A stretch of 6,271 nt of DNA from an uncultured Erysipelotrichaceae bacterium (GCA_902795525.1 CADBLN010000172.1:1-6271), one strand, 5' to 3'; shown: positions 1-5,086, numbered from the stretch's first letter. Program-made: numbers and translations. The notes: generated from the letters alone by a model not told the origin.

Positions 1-1
1 A

Positions 2-115
2 AAAAAGATAGGATTAAAAATCTATGAATCCACTTGGGCGGAAGAATATGCAGATGGTGTTAAAGGTATTGATGACTTACTTCTTTATCGAAAACAAAAA
101 CAAGGCTCTCGTTAA
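2..115 (+). CDS. C-terminal end of a DUF3854/Toprim primase-like protein (partial)
   Basis: An open frame enters from the left edge and gives 37 residues before TAA at 113-115. The tail contains KIYESTWAEEY followed by VKGIDDLLLYRK. This resembles the end of DUF3854/Toprim-type primase proteins of plasmids and phages, where a strand such as 'vyvatWd' leads into 'KGIDDyLl'. In that family the segment closes the Toprim-like fold, which binds metal and nucleic acid during primer synthesis. Only this tail is visible, so the assignment rests on one short motif and the upstream domains are unknown. The stop codon lies in the loop of the terminator at 104-134, so transcription ends directly after translation. 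It runs rightward, opposite to the recombination block at the far end of the window. Confidence 0.5.
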   Translation, partial: KKIGLKIYESTWAEEYADGVKGIDDLLLYRKQKQGSR

Positions 116-134
116 TTTTCGAGGGCCCTTTTTT
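104..134 (+). terminator. Intrinsic terminator, probably bidirectional
   Basis: GGCTCTCG (104-111) pairs with CGAGGGCC (120-127) through 8 bp including one G-T wobble, with an 8-nt loop and six Ts at 129-134. On the minus strand the same hairpin is followed by TTGTTTTTGTTTT, so it can also stop transcription of the small membrane peptide gene converging from 140-262. It contains the stop codon of the upstream partial gene. Confidence 0.85.
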
Positions 135-139
135 GTGGT

Positions 140-262
140 TCACTGTGTGTTTCTCTTTGCGAAAATAATAATACAAATAGCAGCAATAGAAACACTTATA
201 CCAAACAATGGAACAAAAAGATTTTTCATATAATAGTACATAAATGTTTCTAAAAATGTCAT
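140..262 (-). CDS. Small single-span membrane peptide, 40 aa (possible toxin-like peptide)
   Basis: The frame can be read as 93 codons, but the likely start is the internal ATG at 262. That ATG has GAGGTGG five bases upstream and an extended -10 (TGTTATAAT) just before it. The peptide begins MTFLETFMYYYMK, continues with a hydrophobic span of about 20 residues (roughly 14-34, containing VPLFGISVSIAAICIIIF) and ends in the basic tail AKRNTQ. A short N-terminus, one membrane helix and a charged C-terminus are typical of small membrane peptides, including holin-like and type I toxins, but I see no decisive family match. The predicted leader is very short, under 20 nt. The gene is divergent from the membrane-anchored exonuclease and converges on the terminator at 104-134. 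It could equally be a harmless small membrane protein. Confidence 0.5.
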   Translation of the reverse strand: MTFLETFMYYYMKNLFVPLFGISVSIAAICIIIFAKRNTQ

Positions 263-280
263 AACTGCCACCTCAAGGGC

Positions 281-289
281 ATTATAACA
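281..289 (-). promoter_or_regulatory. Extended -10 promoter for the 40-aa membrane peptide
   Basis: On the minus strand the sequence is TG-T-TATAAT, a perfect extended -10 element (TATAAT at 281-286, TG at 288-289). No convincing -35 box lies 17 nt upstream, which extended -10 promoters tolerate. The predicted start is only a few bases before the GAGGTGG ribosome binding site. Confidence 0.6.
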
Positions 290-332
290 TAATCCTTGTG
301 TGTTGGAGAAATGGCAATGTTTATTGCAACAC

Positions 333-341
333 TGATATAAT
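333..341 (+). promoter_or_regulatory. Extended -10 promoter for the membrane exonuclease
   Basis: TG-A-TATAAT is a perfect extended -10 (TG at 333-334, TATAAT at 336-341). The best -35 candidate, TGGCAA at 312-317, is weak. Transcription would start near 348, about 30 nt before the ATG at 378. Together with the minus-strand -10 at 281-289 it forms a divergent promoter pair. Confidence 0.6.
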
Positions 342-377
342 AAATACATAGAAAGTGTCGTCATATTAGGTATAGTT

Positions 378-1271
378 ATGGATATAAATTCAGTGAAAAG
401 AGATTTATTCAACAAGCTCAAAAAAGATGTGTGGTTGATTGTCTTATTGTGTGCAGGTTGGTTCGTTTCTTTACTTGTTATATATTCAATATTTGGGGAA
501 GAAGCACTTGATGTCTTTTCGGTATTATTCTTGCTATTAATAATATTCGTAGGTTATAAGGTCGTTAGCTTTGTTTTATATTGTAGAAACACGGTAAATA
601 AAGAAAAAAATAGAATAGAACAAGAAAAAATTGCTCAGAAAAAAGCGGAAGAAAAAGAAAAGAACAAACGTATTGTTCAAGCTCAGATTGAAGCCGAAAA
701 GAAGTATAATGCGAAAAGAAAAGAAATACTTGAAAACCCTATTTTCTTTGATACAGAAACAACAGGATTAGATTTTACTAGAGATGAAATCTTGCAGTTA
801 AGTATCATTGATAAAGATGAAAATGTGCTATTCAGCCATTTTATAAAACCGCAACACAGAAGAACTTGGAAAGAAGCAGAAAAAATACATAAAATCTCTC
901 CAGAGGCAGTAAAATCTGAAAAAACATTTGATTATTATCATAATGAAATACAGGATATTTTTGATAAAGCTACTGCAGTGATTGGATATAATACGGAGTT
1001 TGACATGGATTTTTTAAGATCTGCTGGAATTGAATACAATAAAGAAACAATGGATGTAATGCTTGATTATGCTGTAATTGCTGGAGATTATGACAGTTAT
1101 CATCAAGATTACAGATGGAAGAAACTGATACAATGTGCAAGACATTATGGTTATAAATGGGAAAATGGTGGAGCACATGACGCCTTAAATGACGTAAAAG
1201 CAACAAGATATTGCTTCTATAAAATGATGGAAAACGATGGTGAACAATCTATTGAGATAAGACATCAATAA
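378..1271 (+). CDS. Membrane-anchored DEDDh 3'-5' exonuclease (DnaQ-like)
   Basis: The C-terminal half is a DnaQ-type exonuclease domain, which removes nucleotides from 3' ends of DNA or RNA with two metal ions. All five DEDDh residues are visible: D125 and E127 in FFDTETTG (Exo I), D209 in YNTEFDMDFL (Exo II), and H267 and D272 in HDALNDVKAT (Exo III). The N-terminal part is unlike ordinary DnaQ proteins. It has two hydrophobic segments (about 18-39 and 45-68) that form a likely membrane hairpin, then a long highly charged Lys/Glu-rich coiled coil (about 71-118). The catalytic domain should therefore sit on the cytoplasmic side, tethered to the membrane. The ATG at 378 has only a weak site (TTAGGT) seven bases upstream, but it follows the extended -10 at 333-341 by a suitable distance. 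The gene probably heads a unit with the small ORF at 1340 and the peptidase at 1500. The exonuclease fold is clear, whereas its substrate and role (repair, element maintenance, defence) are unknown. Confidence 0.85.
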   Translation: MDINSVKRDLFNKLKKDVWLIVLLCAGWFVSLLVIYSIFGEEALDVFSVLFLLLIIFVGYKVVSFVLYCRNTVNKEKNRIEQEKIAQKKAEEKEKNKRIVQAQIEAEKKYNAKRKEILENPIFFDTETTGLDFTRDEILQLSIIDKDENVLFSHFIKPQHRRTWKEAEKIHKISPEAVKSEKTFDYYHNEIQDIFDKATAVIGYNTEFDMDFLRSAGIEYNKETMDVMLDYAVIAGDYDSYHQDYRWKKLIQCARHYGYKWENGGAHDALNDVKATRYCFYKMMENDGEQSIEIRHQ

Positions 1272-1292
1272 AAAAATTGATTTTTTTGAGGA

Positions 1293-1333
1293 AAACTCCT
1301 TGTTTGCTCACTATAGTATAGTGAAGGGAGTTT
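1293..1333 (+). promoter_or_regulatory. Hairpin sequestering the ribosome binding site of the small ORF, with a 15-bp palindrome
   Basis: In RNA, AAACTCC (1293-1299) pairs with GGAGTTT (1327-1333), and at the tip CACTATA-G-TATAGTG (1309-1323) is a perfect inverted repeat. The 3' side carries AAGGGAG, the ribosome binding site of the ORF starting at 1340. The fold would therefore hide that site behind an anti-Shine-Dalgarno sequence. No T-tract follows, so it is not a terminator of the exonuclease gene. As DNA, the 15-bp palindrome could instead be a dimeric repressor operator. Confidence 0.45.
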
Positions 1334-1339
1334 ACATTT

Positions 1340-1462
1340 ATGTATATTTTTGTTTACGAATTAATAGAAAGATTGATGCAGACAGGGTTATCGAAGGAAA
1401 GGGCGGTTGAACTGCTACTTCTAGCTTTGGAAGATTTGTTGTATGATTTGGAAGTAAATTGA
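1340..1462 (+). CDS. Small ORF, 40 aa, unknown
   Basis: ATG at 1340 is preceded by AAGGGAG with a 9-base spacer, a good ribosome binding site, and the frame closes at TGA 1460-1462. The peptide (begins MYIFVYELIERLMQTG, continues LSKERAVELLLLALEDLLYD) is rich in Leu and Glu and should form one or two amphipathic helices. It is acidic towards the end, with no signal peptide or obvious membrane span. It lies 68 bases after the exonuclease and 37 before the metallopeptidase on the same strand, so co-transcription is likely. I do not recognise a family. The case for coding rests on the ribosome binding site, the spacing and plausible composition. It could be a regulatory leader peptide or a small partner of a neighbouring protein. 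Confidence 0.5.
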   Translation: MYIFVYELIERLMQTGLSKERAVELLLLALEDLLYDLEVN

Positions 1463-1499
1463 TATGGTAAAAAAACTTTGCATCTGAGGGAGAATAATT

Positions 1500-2021
1500 A
1501 TGGATAAGGAAAATTTTAATAGATTCATTGTGTTTCTGGCGGACCTTCTAGCTATTGAACAGCCTGGAGTGTATTTTCGTCAAGATGGCATTGCAGGGGA
1601 GGCTGCTCCAGAAGAGAATACCATATCTTACAATCTGGATGTGATTTCTGATTGGATCACTCTTTACTTTGTTGCTGCACATGAAATGTACCACCTATAT
1701 CAATACTTAGAGGGGGGAGTAGATATGGCTAAATATGTGCAACATATCGATAACAGAGAAGGGTATCTTCAACAAGATATCGAAGTAGAGTCAAACGCAT
1801 TTGGATATTTCATAATGGCAAAGGTTTTTGGTATAGAAATGAAAATGAACGGACTTGATGTAGAAAACTATGCAAAAAAGTTTGCAAAAGCAGTTGATTT
1901 AATTTCGGAAGAATTTTTGGAAAGTGAAATCCAGGAAAGCTTGAGATATTCTGGTTTTAAAAAGCCTCACTTATTAGAACTTGGACTTTCACCAAAGGCA
2001 ACAATTGATAATGTAGCTTAA
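1500..2021 (+). CDS. HEXXH zinc metallopeptidase-like protein (resembles the ImmA/IrrE domain)
   Basis: This 173-residue protein starts at ATG 1500 behind GAGGGAG, eight bases upstream. It carries the gluzincin-type zinc motif HEMYH at residues 61-65, preceded by the hydrophobic strand YFVAA. Some 30 residues later, EVESNAFGYF (95-104) matches the position and pattern of the third-ligand helix in ImmA/IrrE peptidases (E-x-E-A-N-x-F), with E97 the likely ligand. In that family the domain cleaves a partner, classically the repressor of a mobile element (ImmA cutting ImmR). No repressor is visible beside it here, and the protein lacks a helix-turn-helix. The remainder (about 105-173) is helical and unassigned. 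It is probably the last gene of the rightward unit and is followed by the terminator at 2136-2167. The peptidase motif is clear; the substrate is not. Confidence 0.7.
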   Translation: MDKENFNRFIVFLADLLAIEQPGVYFRQDGIAGEAAPEENTISYNLDVISDWITLYFVAAHEMYHLYQYLEGGVDMAKYVQHIDNREGYLQQDIEVESNAFGYFIMAKVFGIEMKMNGLDVENYAKKFAKAVDLISEEFLESEIQESLRYSGFKKPHLLELGLSPKATIDNVA

Positions 2022-2101
2022 AAGGGTGGAAGTTAATCTTAATATAATAAGGTACCTTTACAACTTCGCATAATGTAGGTTATGTAATTTTTTCAAGAAA
2101 T

Positions 2102-2129
2102 AAAAAAACGACCGCAATTAAGCAGTCGT
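2102..2129 (-). terminator. Intrinsic terminator of the leftward operon
   Basis: On the minus strand ACGACTGC pairs with GCGGTCGT (8 bp including one T-G wobble) around a 6-nt loop, then seven Ts follow (2102-2108). It lies about 40 bases after the stop of the YubB-like gene and closes the leftward operon. Confidence 0.85.
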
Positions 2130-2135
2130 CTAGTC

Positions 2136-2167
2136 AAGGAAGATATTATAAATCTTCCTTTTGTTTT
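2136..2167 (+). terminator. Intrinsic terminator of the rightward unit
   Basis: AAGGAAGAT (2136-2144) pairs perfectly with ATCTTCCTT (2152-2160), with a 7-nt loop and TTGTTTT following. It would end transcription coming from the metallopeptidase gene. It abuts and slightly overlaps the 3' end of the opposing gene (stop 2166-2168). The stretch 2022-2101 upstream of it holds no gene I can support. Confidence 0.75.
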
Positions 2168-2804
2168 AAATGCTCCAATAAGGATTGTGTGGATCTAAGT
2201 CGCATTTTGTAAAAATAGAGCAACTGTTCCACTCTTCATCTGGAATTAATCTTCCTAGAGCTTTTTCAAGTTCTTCTTTTGATTCGAAATCCTCATCACA
2301 ATATTCATGATATTCAGATGTTTCATCAACAATAATGTCACCTTTTTCAATTACATAATGCTCTGCAAAAGCCATACCTGGTTCACATGAATATATTTCT
2401 ACATCAAGATTAAGAAGTTTTGTTGCTTCTGTAATTGGAATACATACGTTAGCTTTCCCTTCTGCTGGTTGTTCTGGGTAACCATTAATCATTGATGAAT
2501 AAACAGACCATCTACAATCTCCGACAAAGTAAGCTTCAATAATGTCATCATCTTCACCATAAATTTCACATTCATCTATACAGGTTGCAGGTATGTAATG
2601 ATCTTCTGTGCAGAACACAAACTTTTCATTATCACTGAAACATTTGTATTTAATGTTTTGAAGCAATTTTTTAAATTCTTCTTCTTTGGATAATTGATTT
2701 GATATGTTCCGAACATAATACTCTGCTTTGAAATAATTGTTTAGTTTTTCAATGTTTTTTCTTGTACCGATAACCTTCATTTGAAAACTACAGTTATTTG
2801 CCAT
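2166..2804 (-). CDS. YubB/DUF1281-like (ferredoxin-like fold) mobile-element protein
   Basis: The 212-residue product begins MANNCSFQMKVIG, the opening strand and turn shared by plasmid and phage proteins of the YubB / DUF1281 type ('MaNwcsn.l.vtG'). Two further family-like motifs are visible: GDCRWSVYSSM (95-105), and YSCEPGMAFAEHY (138-150), which recalls 'sEEpG.gF.EHY' in such proteins. No catalytic motif can be seen and the function is unknown. These proteins are common accessory genes beside DUF3846 and DUF4313 genes on Firmicutes elements. The start follows GAGG at eight bases and comes one base after the DUF4313 stop, which suggests translational coupling. The C-terminal third is very acidic. 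It is the last gene of the operon. Confidence 0.55.
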   Translation of the reverse strand: MANNCSFQMKVIGTRKNIEKLNNYFKAEYYVRNISNQLSKEEEFKKLLQNIKYKCFSDNEKFVFCTEDHYIPATCIDECEIYGEDDDIIEAYFVGDCRWSVYSSMINGYPEQPAEGKANVCIPITEATKLLNLDVEIYSCEPGMAFAEHYVIEKGDIIVDETSEYHEYCDEDFESKEELEKALGRLIPDEEWNSCSIFTKCDLDPHNPYWSI

Positions 2805-2805
2805 A

Positions 2806-3141
2806 TTATGCCTCGATTAAGTATTTTTCAACTTCTTTCATGTCAAACCAAAATAACGGATAACTACAGAAACCACTTTTACCTGAACCCATGTTAGTAC
2901 CTAGTTTGTTCTTGATAAGGAATTGTTCAATATCTGGCATATCATTAGAGTCCAAGTATTGTATGTTTCCTCTTGCATAACTTTCAGGTAAGTTAATAGT
3001 TATATCAGCAAAAGGTTCTCCAGTTTCTTCTTCAATTAAGCCTAGATATAAAGTTCCATTATTAGTATAAGCTCCTTTTGTAATATTCAAGCGGAATGTT
3101 TCTCCGTAAAGCTTATATGTAAGTGTTTTCTTCTTCTTCAT
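2806..3141 (-). CDS. DUF4313 domain protein
   Basis: A 111-residue protein that matches the DUF4313 pattern I know from Firmicutes plasmids and integrative elements. An N-terminal strand YGETFRLNITKGAYTNNGTLYLGL (about 12-35) is followed by GEPFADITINLP (41-52), then a conserved-looking SGFCSYPLFWFD segment near 89-100. The family has no established function. It is cytoplasmic with no membrane span. Its ATG shares one base with the stop of the DUF3846 gene (TAATG arrangement) and is preceded by a strong AGGAGGG site inside that gene's end, so the two are translationally coupled. Confidence 0.75.
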   Translation of the reverse strand: MKKKKTLTYKLYGETFRLNITKGAYTNNGTLYLGLIEEETGEPFADITINLPESYARGNIQYLDSNDMPDIEQFLIKNKLGTNMGSGKSGFCSYPLFWFDMKEVEKYLIEA

Positions 3142-3521
3142 TAGTAAACACCCTCCTGCGTGATATAAGGTAACATACCATGACGGCCTGCTATATGGTG
3201 ATTATCTAATAACTTAGATAAATATTCGATTTGACTATCATTTAAGCTAATTGTTTCTCCATCCCCATCAAATGATGTGAAAACAATATTACCAGAGATA
3301 ATATCGTATATTTGATCTTGATATAAAAGATATGCAGAAGGTTCTAAATTCTTTAGCTTTCCTTCACCATTGCACCATACATCAATACCTTGTTGATTAA
3401 GGCTTTCAACATGAACGCTTTCAATATAACCTTCGACAAGATTTTGTAAATCTTTTAATTCATGACCGAATTCAATTACTTCAGGCTTAGCGTATGGCTT
3501 TAATATTATTCCCTTAATCAT
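3141..3521 (-). CDS. DUF3846 domain protein
   Basis: A 126-residue protein with the DUF3846 layout: an opening strand MIKGIILKPYAKPEVIEF, then LKDLQNLVEGYIESVHV (22-38), then a strand pair with CNGEGKLKNLEPSA (50-63) and a block ending in ISGNIVFTSFDGDGE (75-89). In the family 'lvgGyiE' and 'cnEeGkl.glp.N' are the recognisable elements. DUF3846 proteins are widespread on Gram-positive mobile elements and have no known function. The ATG at 3521 follows GGGAG at nine bases and comes two bases after the stop of the single-OB gene. Confidence 0.75.
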   Translation of the reverse strand: MIKGIILKPYAKPEVIEFGHELKDLQNLVEGYIESVHVESLNQQGIDVWCNGEGKLKNLEPSAYLLYQDQIYDIISGNIVFTSFDGDGETISLNDSQIEYLSKLLDNHHIAGRHGMLPYITQEGVY

Positions 3522-3523
3522 AT

Positions 3524-3775
3524 TTAGGCTCTCCCTACGAAAGATATGCTTTCACAAACAATTTCATATGAGCCTTCCTTTGGAAGCAAAAAGCCTTTAA
3601 CTGCTATTTTTTCGCAAGTGTGAATGTGCTTTTTCATTTCATCTAATAGTGAAGGCCAGAAACGTACTTGAATGTCATTAGTATCGCCTTTCTCTATTCC
3701 GTCAACTGTGATAATACATGTGTTATCATTTTCATTTATTTTTTTTAAATCGCCAATTAAAATAATTTGATTCAT
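3524..3775 (-). CDS. Small single-OB-fold, SSB-like protein
   Basis: An 83-residue protein whose course looks like a minimal OB fold. It opens with MNQIILIGDL, as in SSB ('MNkvilIGrL'). It then has IQVRFWPSLLDEMKKHIHTC (35-54), matching the 'f.cv.wg..Ae...kyl.KG' stretch, and EKIAVKGFL followed by YEIVCESISFV as the last strands. It ends right after the fold, so it lacks the acidic C-terminal tail that normal SSBs use to recruit partners. It would bind single-stranded DNA or act as a paralogous subunit. A strong GAGGAGG site precedes ATG 3775. It is the first of four tightly packed genes, downstream of the hairpin at 3797-3825. The OB fold is inferred from pattern only. Confidence 0.6.
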   Translation of the reverse strand: MNQIILIGDLKKINENDNTCIITVDGIEKGDTNDIQVRFWPSLLDEMKKHIHTCEKIAVKGFLLPKEGSYEIVCESISFVGRA

Positions 3776-3796
3776 AATATACCTCCTCGTTTAAAT

Positions 3797-3825
3797 AAAA
3801 GAGCCACTATATCGCAAGTGGCTCT
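3797..3825 (-). terminator. Intra-operon hairpin with T-rich tail (partial terminator or attenuator)
   Basis: AGAGCCACT pairs perfectly with AGTGGCTCT (3800-3808 with 3817-3825), a 9-bp GC-containing stem with an 8-nt loop. On the minus strand it is followed by TTTTATTTAAA, a moderate T-tract. It lies between the double-OB gene and the GAGGAGG site of the single-OB gene, with no room for a full promoter after it. Downstream genes must therefore rely on readthrough, and the hairpin could lower their level or protect the upstream mRNA end. Confidence 0.6.
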
Positions 3826-3861
3826 CCCGTTTTTTAATTTAATTGTTTTTCCTTTCTTTAA

Positions 3862-4356
3862 TTAGTCTTCATAGTTTTCATTGTTGTCGTCATCATCATA
3901 TTCTGTAGTGTCATACCAACAAGGATTAGCAACGATATTAACGTGCATTACACCTTGATTGTATGTCCCGTACAGGTTATAGATTGATTCGACTGGAGCT
4001 TCACCAGAGAACTCTAATTGAGATTTGACTGTTTTACCTCTTGGTGTTGATGTGAAAATGTAATACTTATCATTTTCTTTAATTACAGTTCCTTCAACTT
4101 CAACTTCGTTGCAGTCATCAAAATTACTCCACATAGGTTGAATGTTTCGTCCGATTATGCGACCGTTGTTGCCAACATGTCCAGTAATACGAACTTTTTC
4201 TCCCTCTTGTGTTAGTGCGTATGGAAATGCACACGCATTAAGCAATTTGACTGTCATTTGAGATTCTAATTCATTAGTAGTTACTTTCAATAGCAACTCT
4301 CTTGTGTCTGGATTGTAACTTTGTAAGTTACCAACTAAATTAACATTGTTTTTCAT
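3862..4356 (-). CDS. SSB-like protein with two OB-like units and an acidic tail
   Basis: A 164-residue protein with two successive OB-like units. Unit 1 (about 3-74) runs from NVNLVGNLQSYNPDTRELLLKV to GEKVRITGHV and IIGRNIQPM, the usual SSB succession of strands. Unit 2 (about 83-143) runs from NEVEVEGTVIKENDKYYIFTS through a middle strand to HVNIVANP. The end (149-164) is an Asp/Glu/Asn-rich tail including DDDDNNE, comparable to the acidic tip of SSB but without the classic DDIPF ending. It probably coats single-stranded DNA made by the helicase and serves RecT. The ATG at 4356 sits 14 bases after AAAGG, an unusually long A-rich spacer nearly identical to that of recT. It lies after the 113-aa gene and its 3' hairpin. 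Confidence 0.6.
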   Translation of the reverse strand: MKNNVNLVGNLQSYNPDTRELLLKVTTNELESQMTVKLLNACAFPYALTQEGEKVRITGHVGNNGRIIGRNIQPMWSNFDDCNEVEVEGTVIKENDKYYIFTSTPRGKTVKSQLEFSGEAPVESIYNLYGTYNQGVMHVNIVANPCWYDTTEYDDDDNNENYED

Positions 4357-4396
4357 AATTTTTATTTTTACCTTTCTTTCTTTTGTACCTTTTGTA

Positions 4397-4431
4397 AATA
4401 AAAACCTAGCTTACTCTTCATTGTTGCTAGG
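4397..4431 (-). terminator. Hairpin with T-tract at the end of the 113-aa gene
   Basis: On the minus strand CCTAGC and GCTAGG (4426-4431 with 4405-4410) form a 6-bp stem around a 15-nt loop that includes the gene's stop codon, followed by TTTTTATTT. It is weaker than the recT terminator because of the long loop. No clear promoter follows it, so the double-OB gene at 4356 probably depends on readthrough. Confidence 0.5.
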
Positions 4432-4752
4432 CTCGTAGCGTAATGTCACTGTTTCCTTGTAATTAACTGCATCTTTGTATGCTTCAGCAACATCTGGTAG
4501 TTCTTTTTGTAATCTTGATACATTCACTCTAAATGATGTATAAGCAGCTTTTCTTTTCAAAATAATTTGAGCTCCATCAAATAGTTCAATGTCTTGATTA
4601 TCCATAGAACTTTCAAGGAAGTTATTTTTAATTTCTTCCTCCAAAACTTTAGCGATTGGTTCAAGTGCTTTAAAAATAGCATATTGCTCCATATCGTCCA
4701 ATTGTGAGATCACATTTAGTGCCTCAGCTGCGTTTGTTGTTAAACTTGGCAT
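4411..4752 (-). CDS. Unknown phage-type protein, 113 aa
   Basis: Not assigned to a named family. The N-terminal 50 residues are predicted helical and acidic (AAEALNVISQLDDMEQYAIFKALEP..., then VLEEEIKNNFLE). The C-terminal half has strand-like IELFDGAQIILKRKAAYTSFRVN, a short helix (SRLQKELPDVAEAYKDAV) and a closing strand ETVTLRYEP. A lysine/aromatic strand followed by 'L....P...e.Y' and a final strand resembles small proteins found beside phage recombination genes, but this is only an impression. It has no membrane span or signal peptide. ATG 4752 follows AGGTG with a 9-base spacer, within an A/G-rich leader. The gene follows the structured leader RNA at 4792-4908 and lies between recT and the SSB-like genes, so a recombination or ssDNA-related role is plausible. 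Confidence 0.6.
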   Translation of the reverse strand: MPSLTTNAAEALNVISQLDDMEQYAIFKALEPIAKVLEEEIKNNFLESSMDNQDIELFDGAQIILKRKAAYTSFRVNVSRLQKELPDVAEAYKDAVNYKETVTLRYEPSNNEE

Positions 4753-4791
4753 ATTATAATCACCTATCCTTTCCTTTTCCTGCCTAAACGC

Positions 4792-4908
4792 AAAAAAAGT
4801 ACCAGAATAGGTTGATTTACAGTTAATACTGTATTTAGTGCCATTTCCGATACAAACTCAAGAAAGTTTTACGAAAAACACTTTAATAACCAATCTGGTA
4901 CTTTATAC
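4792..4908 (-). ncRNA. Structured leader RNA ending in a terminator (candidate attenuator or riboswitch-like element)
   Basis: Read on the minus strand, the RNA would start near 4908. Its 5' arm (4894-4904) pairs perfectly over 11 bp with its 3' arm (4796-4806), about 90 nt away. The T-tract at 4792-4798 overlaps the end of the 3' arm. Four more pairs (GGTT 4891-4888 with AACC 4813-4810) extend the closing helix past a small internal loop. Inside are a bulged hairpin (4863-4884) and a perfect 6-bp hairpin TACAGT/ACTGTA (4818-4833). About 35 nt separate the T-tract from the ribosome binding site of the 113-aa gene. A closed multibranch domain whose outer helix is itself the terminator fits an attenuator or a free small RNA. 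I recognise no known riboswitch core. The folding was done by eye. Confidence 0.55.
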
Positions 4909-4914
4909 ATCTCT

Positions 4915-4944
4915 ATATTATCATATTATGAAAATATAGTGCAA
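4915..4944 (-). promoter_or_regulatory. Promoter for the structured leader and the 113-aa gene
   Basis: The minus strand reads TG-A-TAATAT (-10 at 4915-4920, extended TG at 4922-4923), with TTGCAC at 4939-4944 as a weak -35 at an 18-nt spacing. Transcription would start about 4908, a few bases before the closing helix of the leader RNA. It lies downstream of the strong recT terminator, so the 113-aa gene needs its own promoter. The remaining intergenic stretch 4945-5045 shows no supportable gene. Confidence 0.55.
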
Positions 4945-5045
4945 TAATTATATTAGATTTCTTTAAATTCTTTTGTAATAATGAGATTTCCATTTTCGTC
5001 AATTAGTGGCATTATGCTTGTCATTGTACCATTACCATTAGCAAC

Positions 5046-5079
5046 AAAAAAAACAGAAGGTGGGAATGTTACCTTCTGT
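5046..5079 (-). terminator. Strong intrinsic terminator after recT
   Basis: ACAGAAGGT and ACCTTCTGT (5071-5079 with 5053-5061) form a perfect 9-bp stem with a 9-nt loop, and an unbroken run of eight Ts (5046-5053 on the complementary strand) overlaps the last stem position. It begins eight bases past the recT stop codon. Confidence 0.92.
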
Positions 5080-5086
5080 CTGTTCG

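Noticed and set aside
24..233. Plus-strand frame of 69 codons over the first terminator
   Set aside because: It overlaps the better-supported primase-like tail and the terminator, has no ribosome binding site and lies opposite the small membrane peptide.
263..421. N-terminal extension of the 140-262 minus-strand frame to an ATG at 421
   Set aside because: The extension crosses both divergent promoters and overlaps the start of the exonuclease gene. The ATG at 262 has its own ribosome binding site and promoter.
970..1206. Minus-strand frame of 78 codons inside the exonuclease gene
   Set aside because: It lies wholly inside the catalytic domain on the opposite strand and has no start signals.
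2049..2058. Palindrome AAGGTACCTT between the peptidase gene and the terminators
   Set aside because: It is ten bases long with no second copy or promoter context, so it is compatible with chance.
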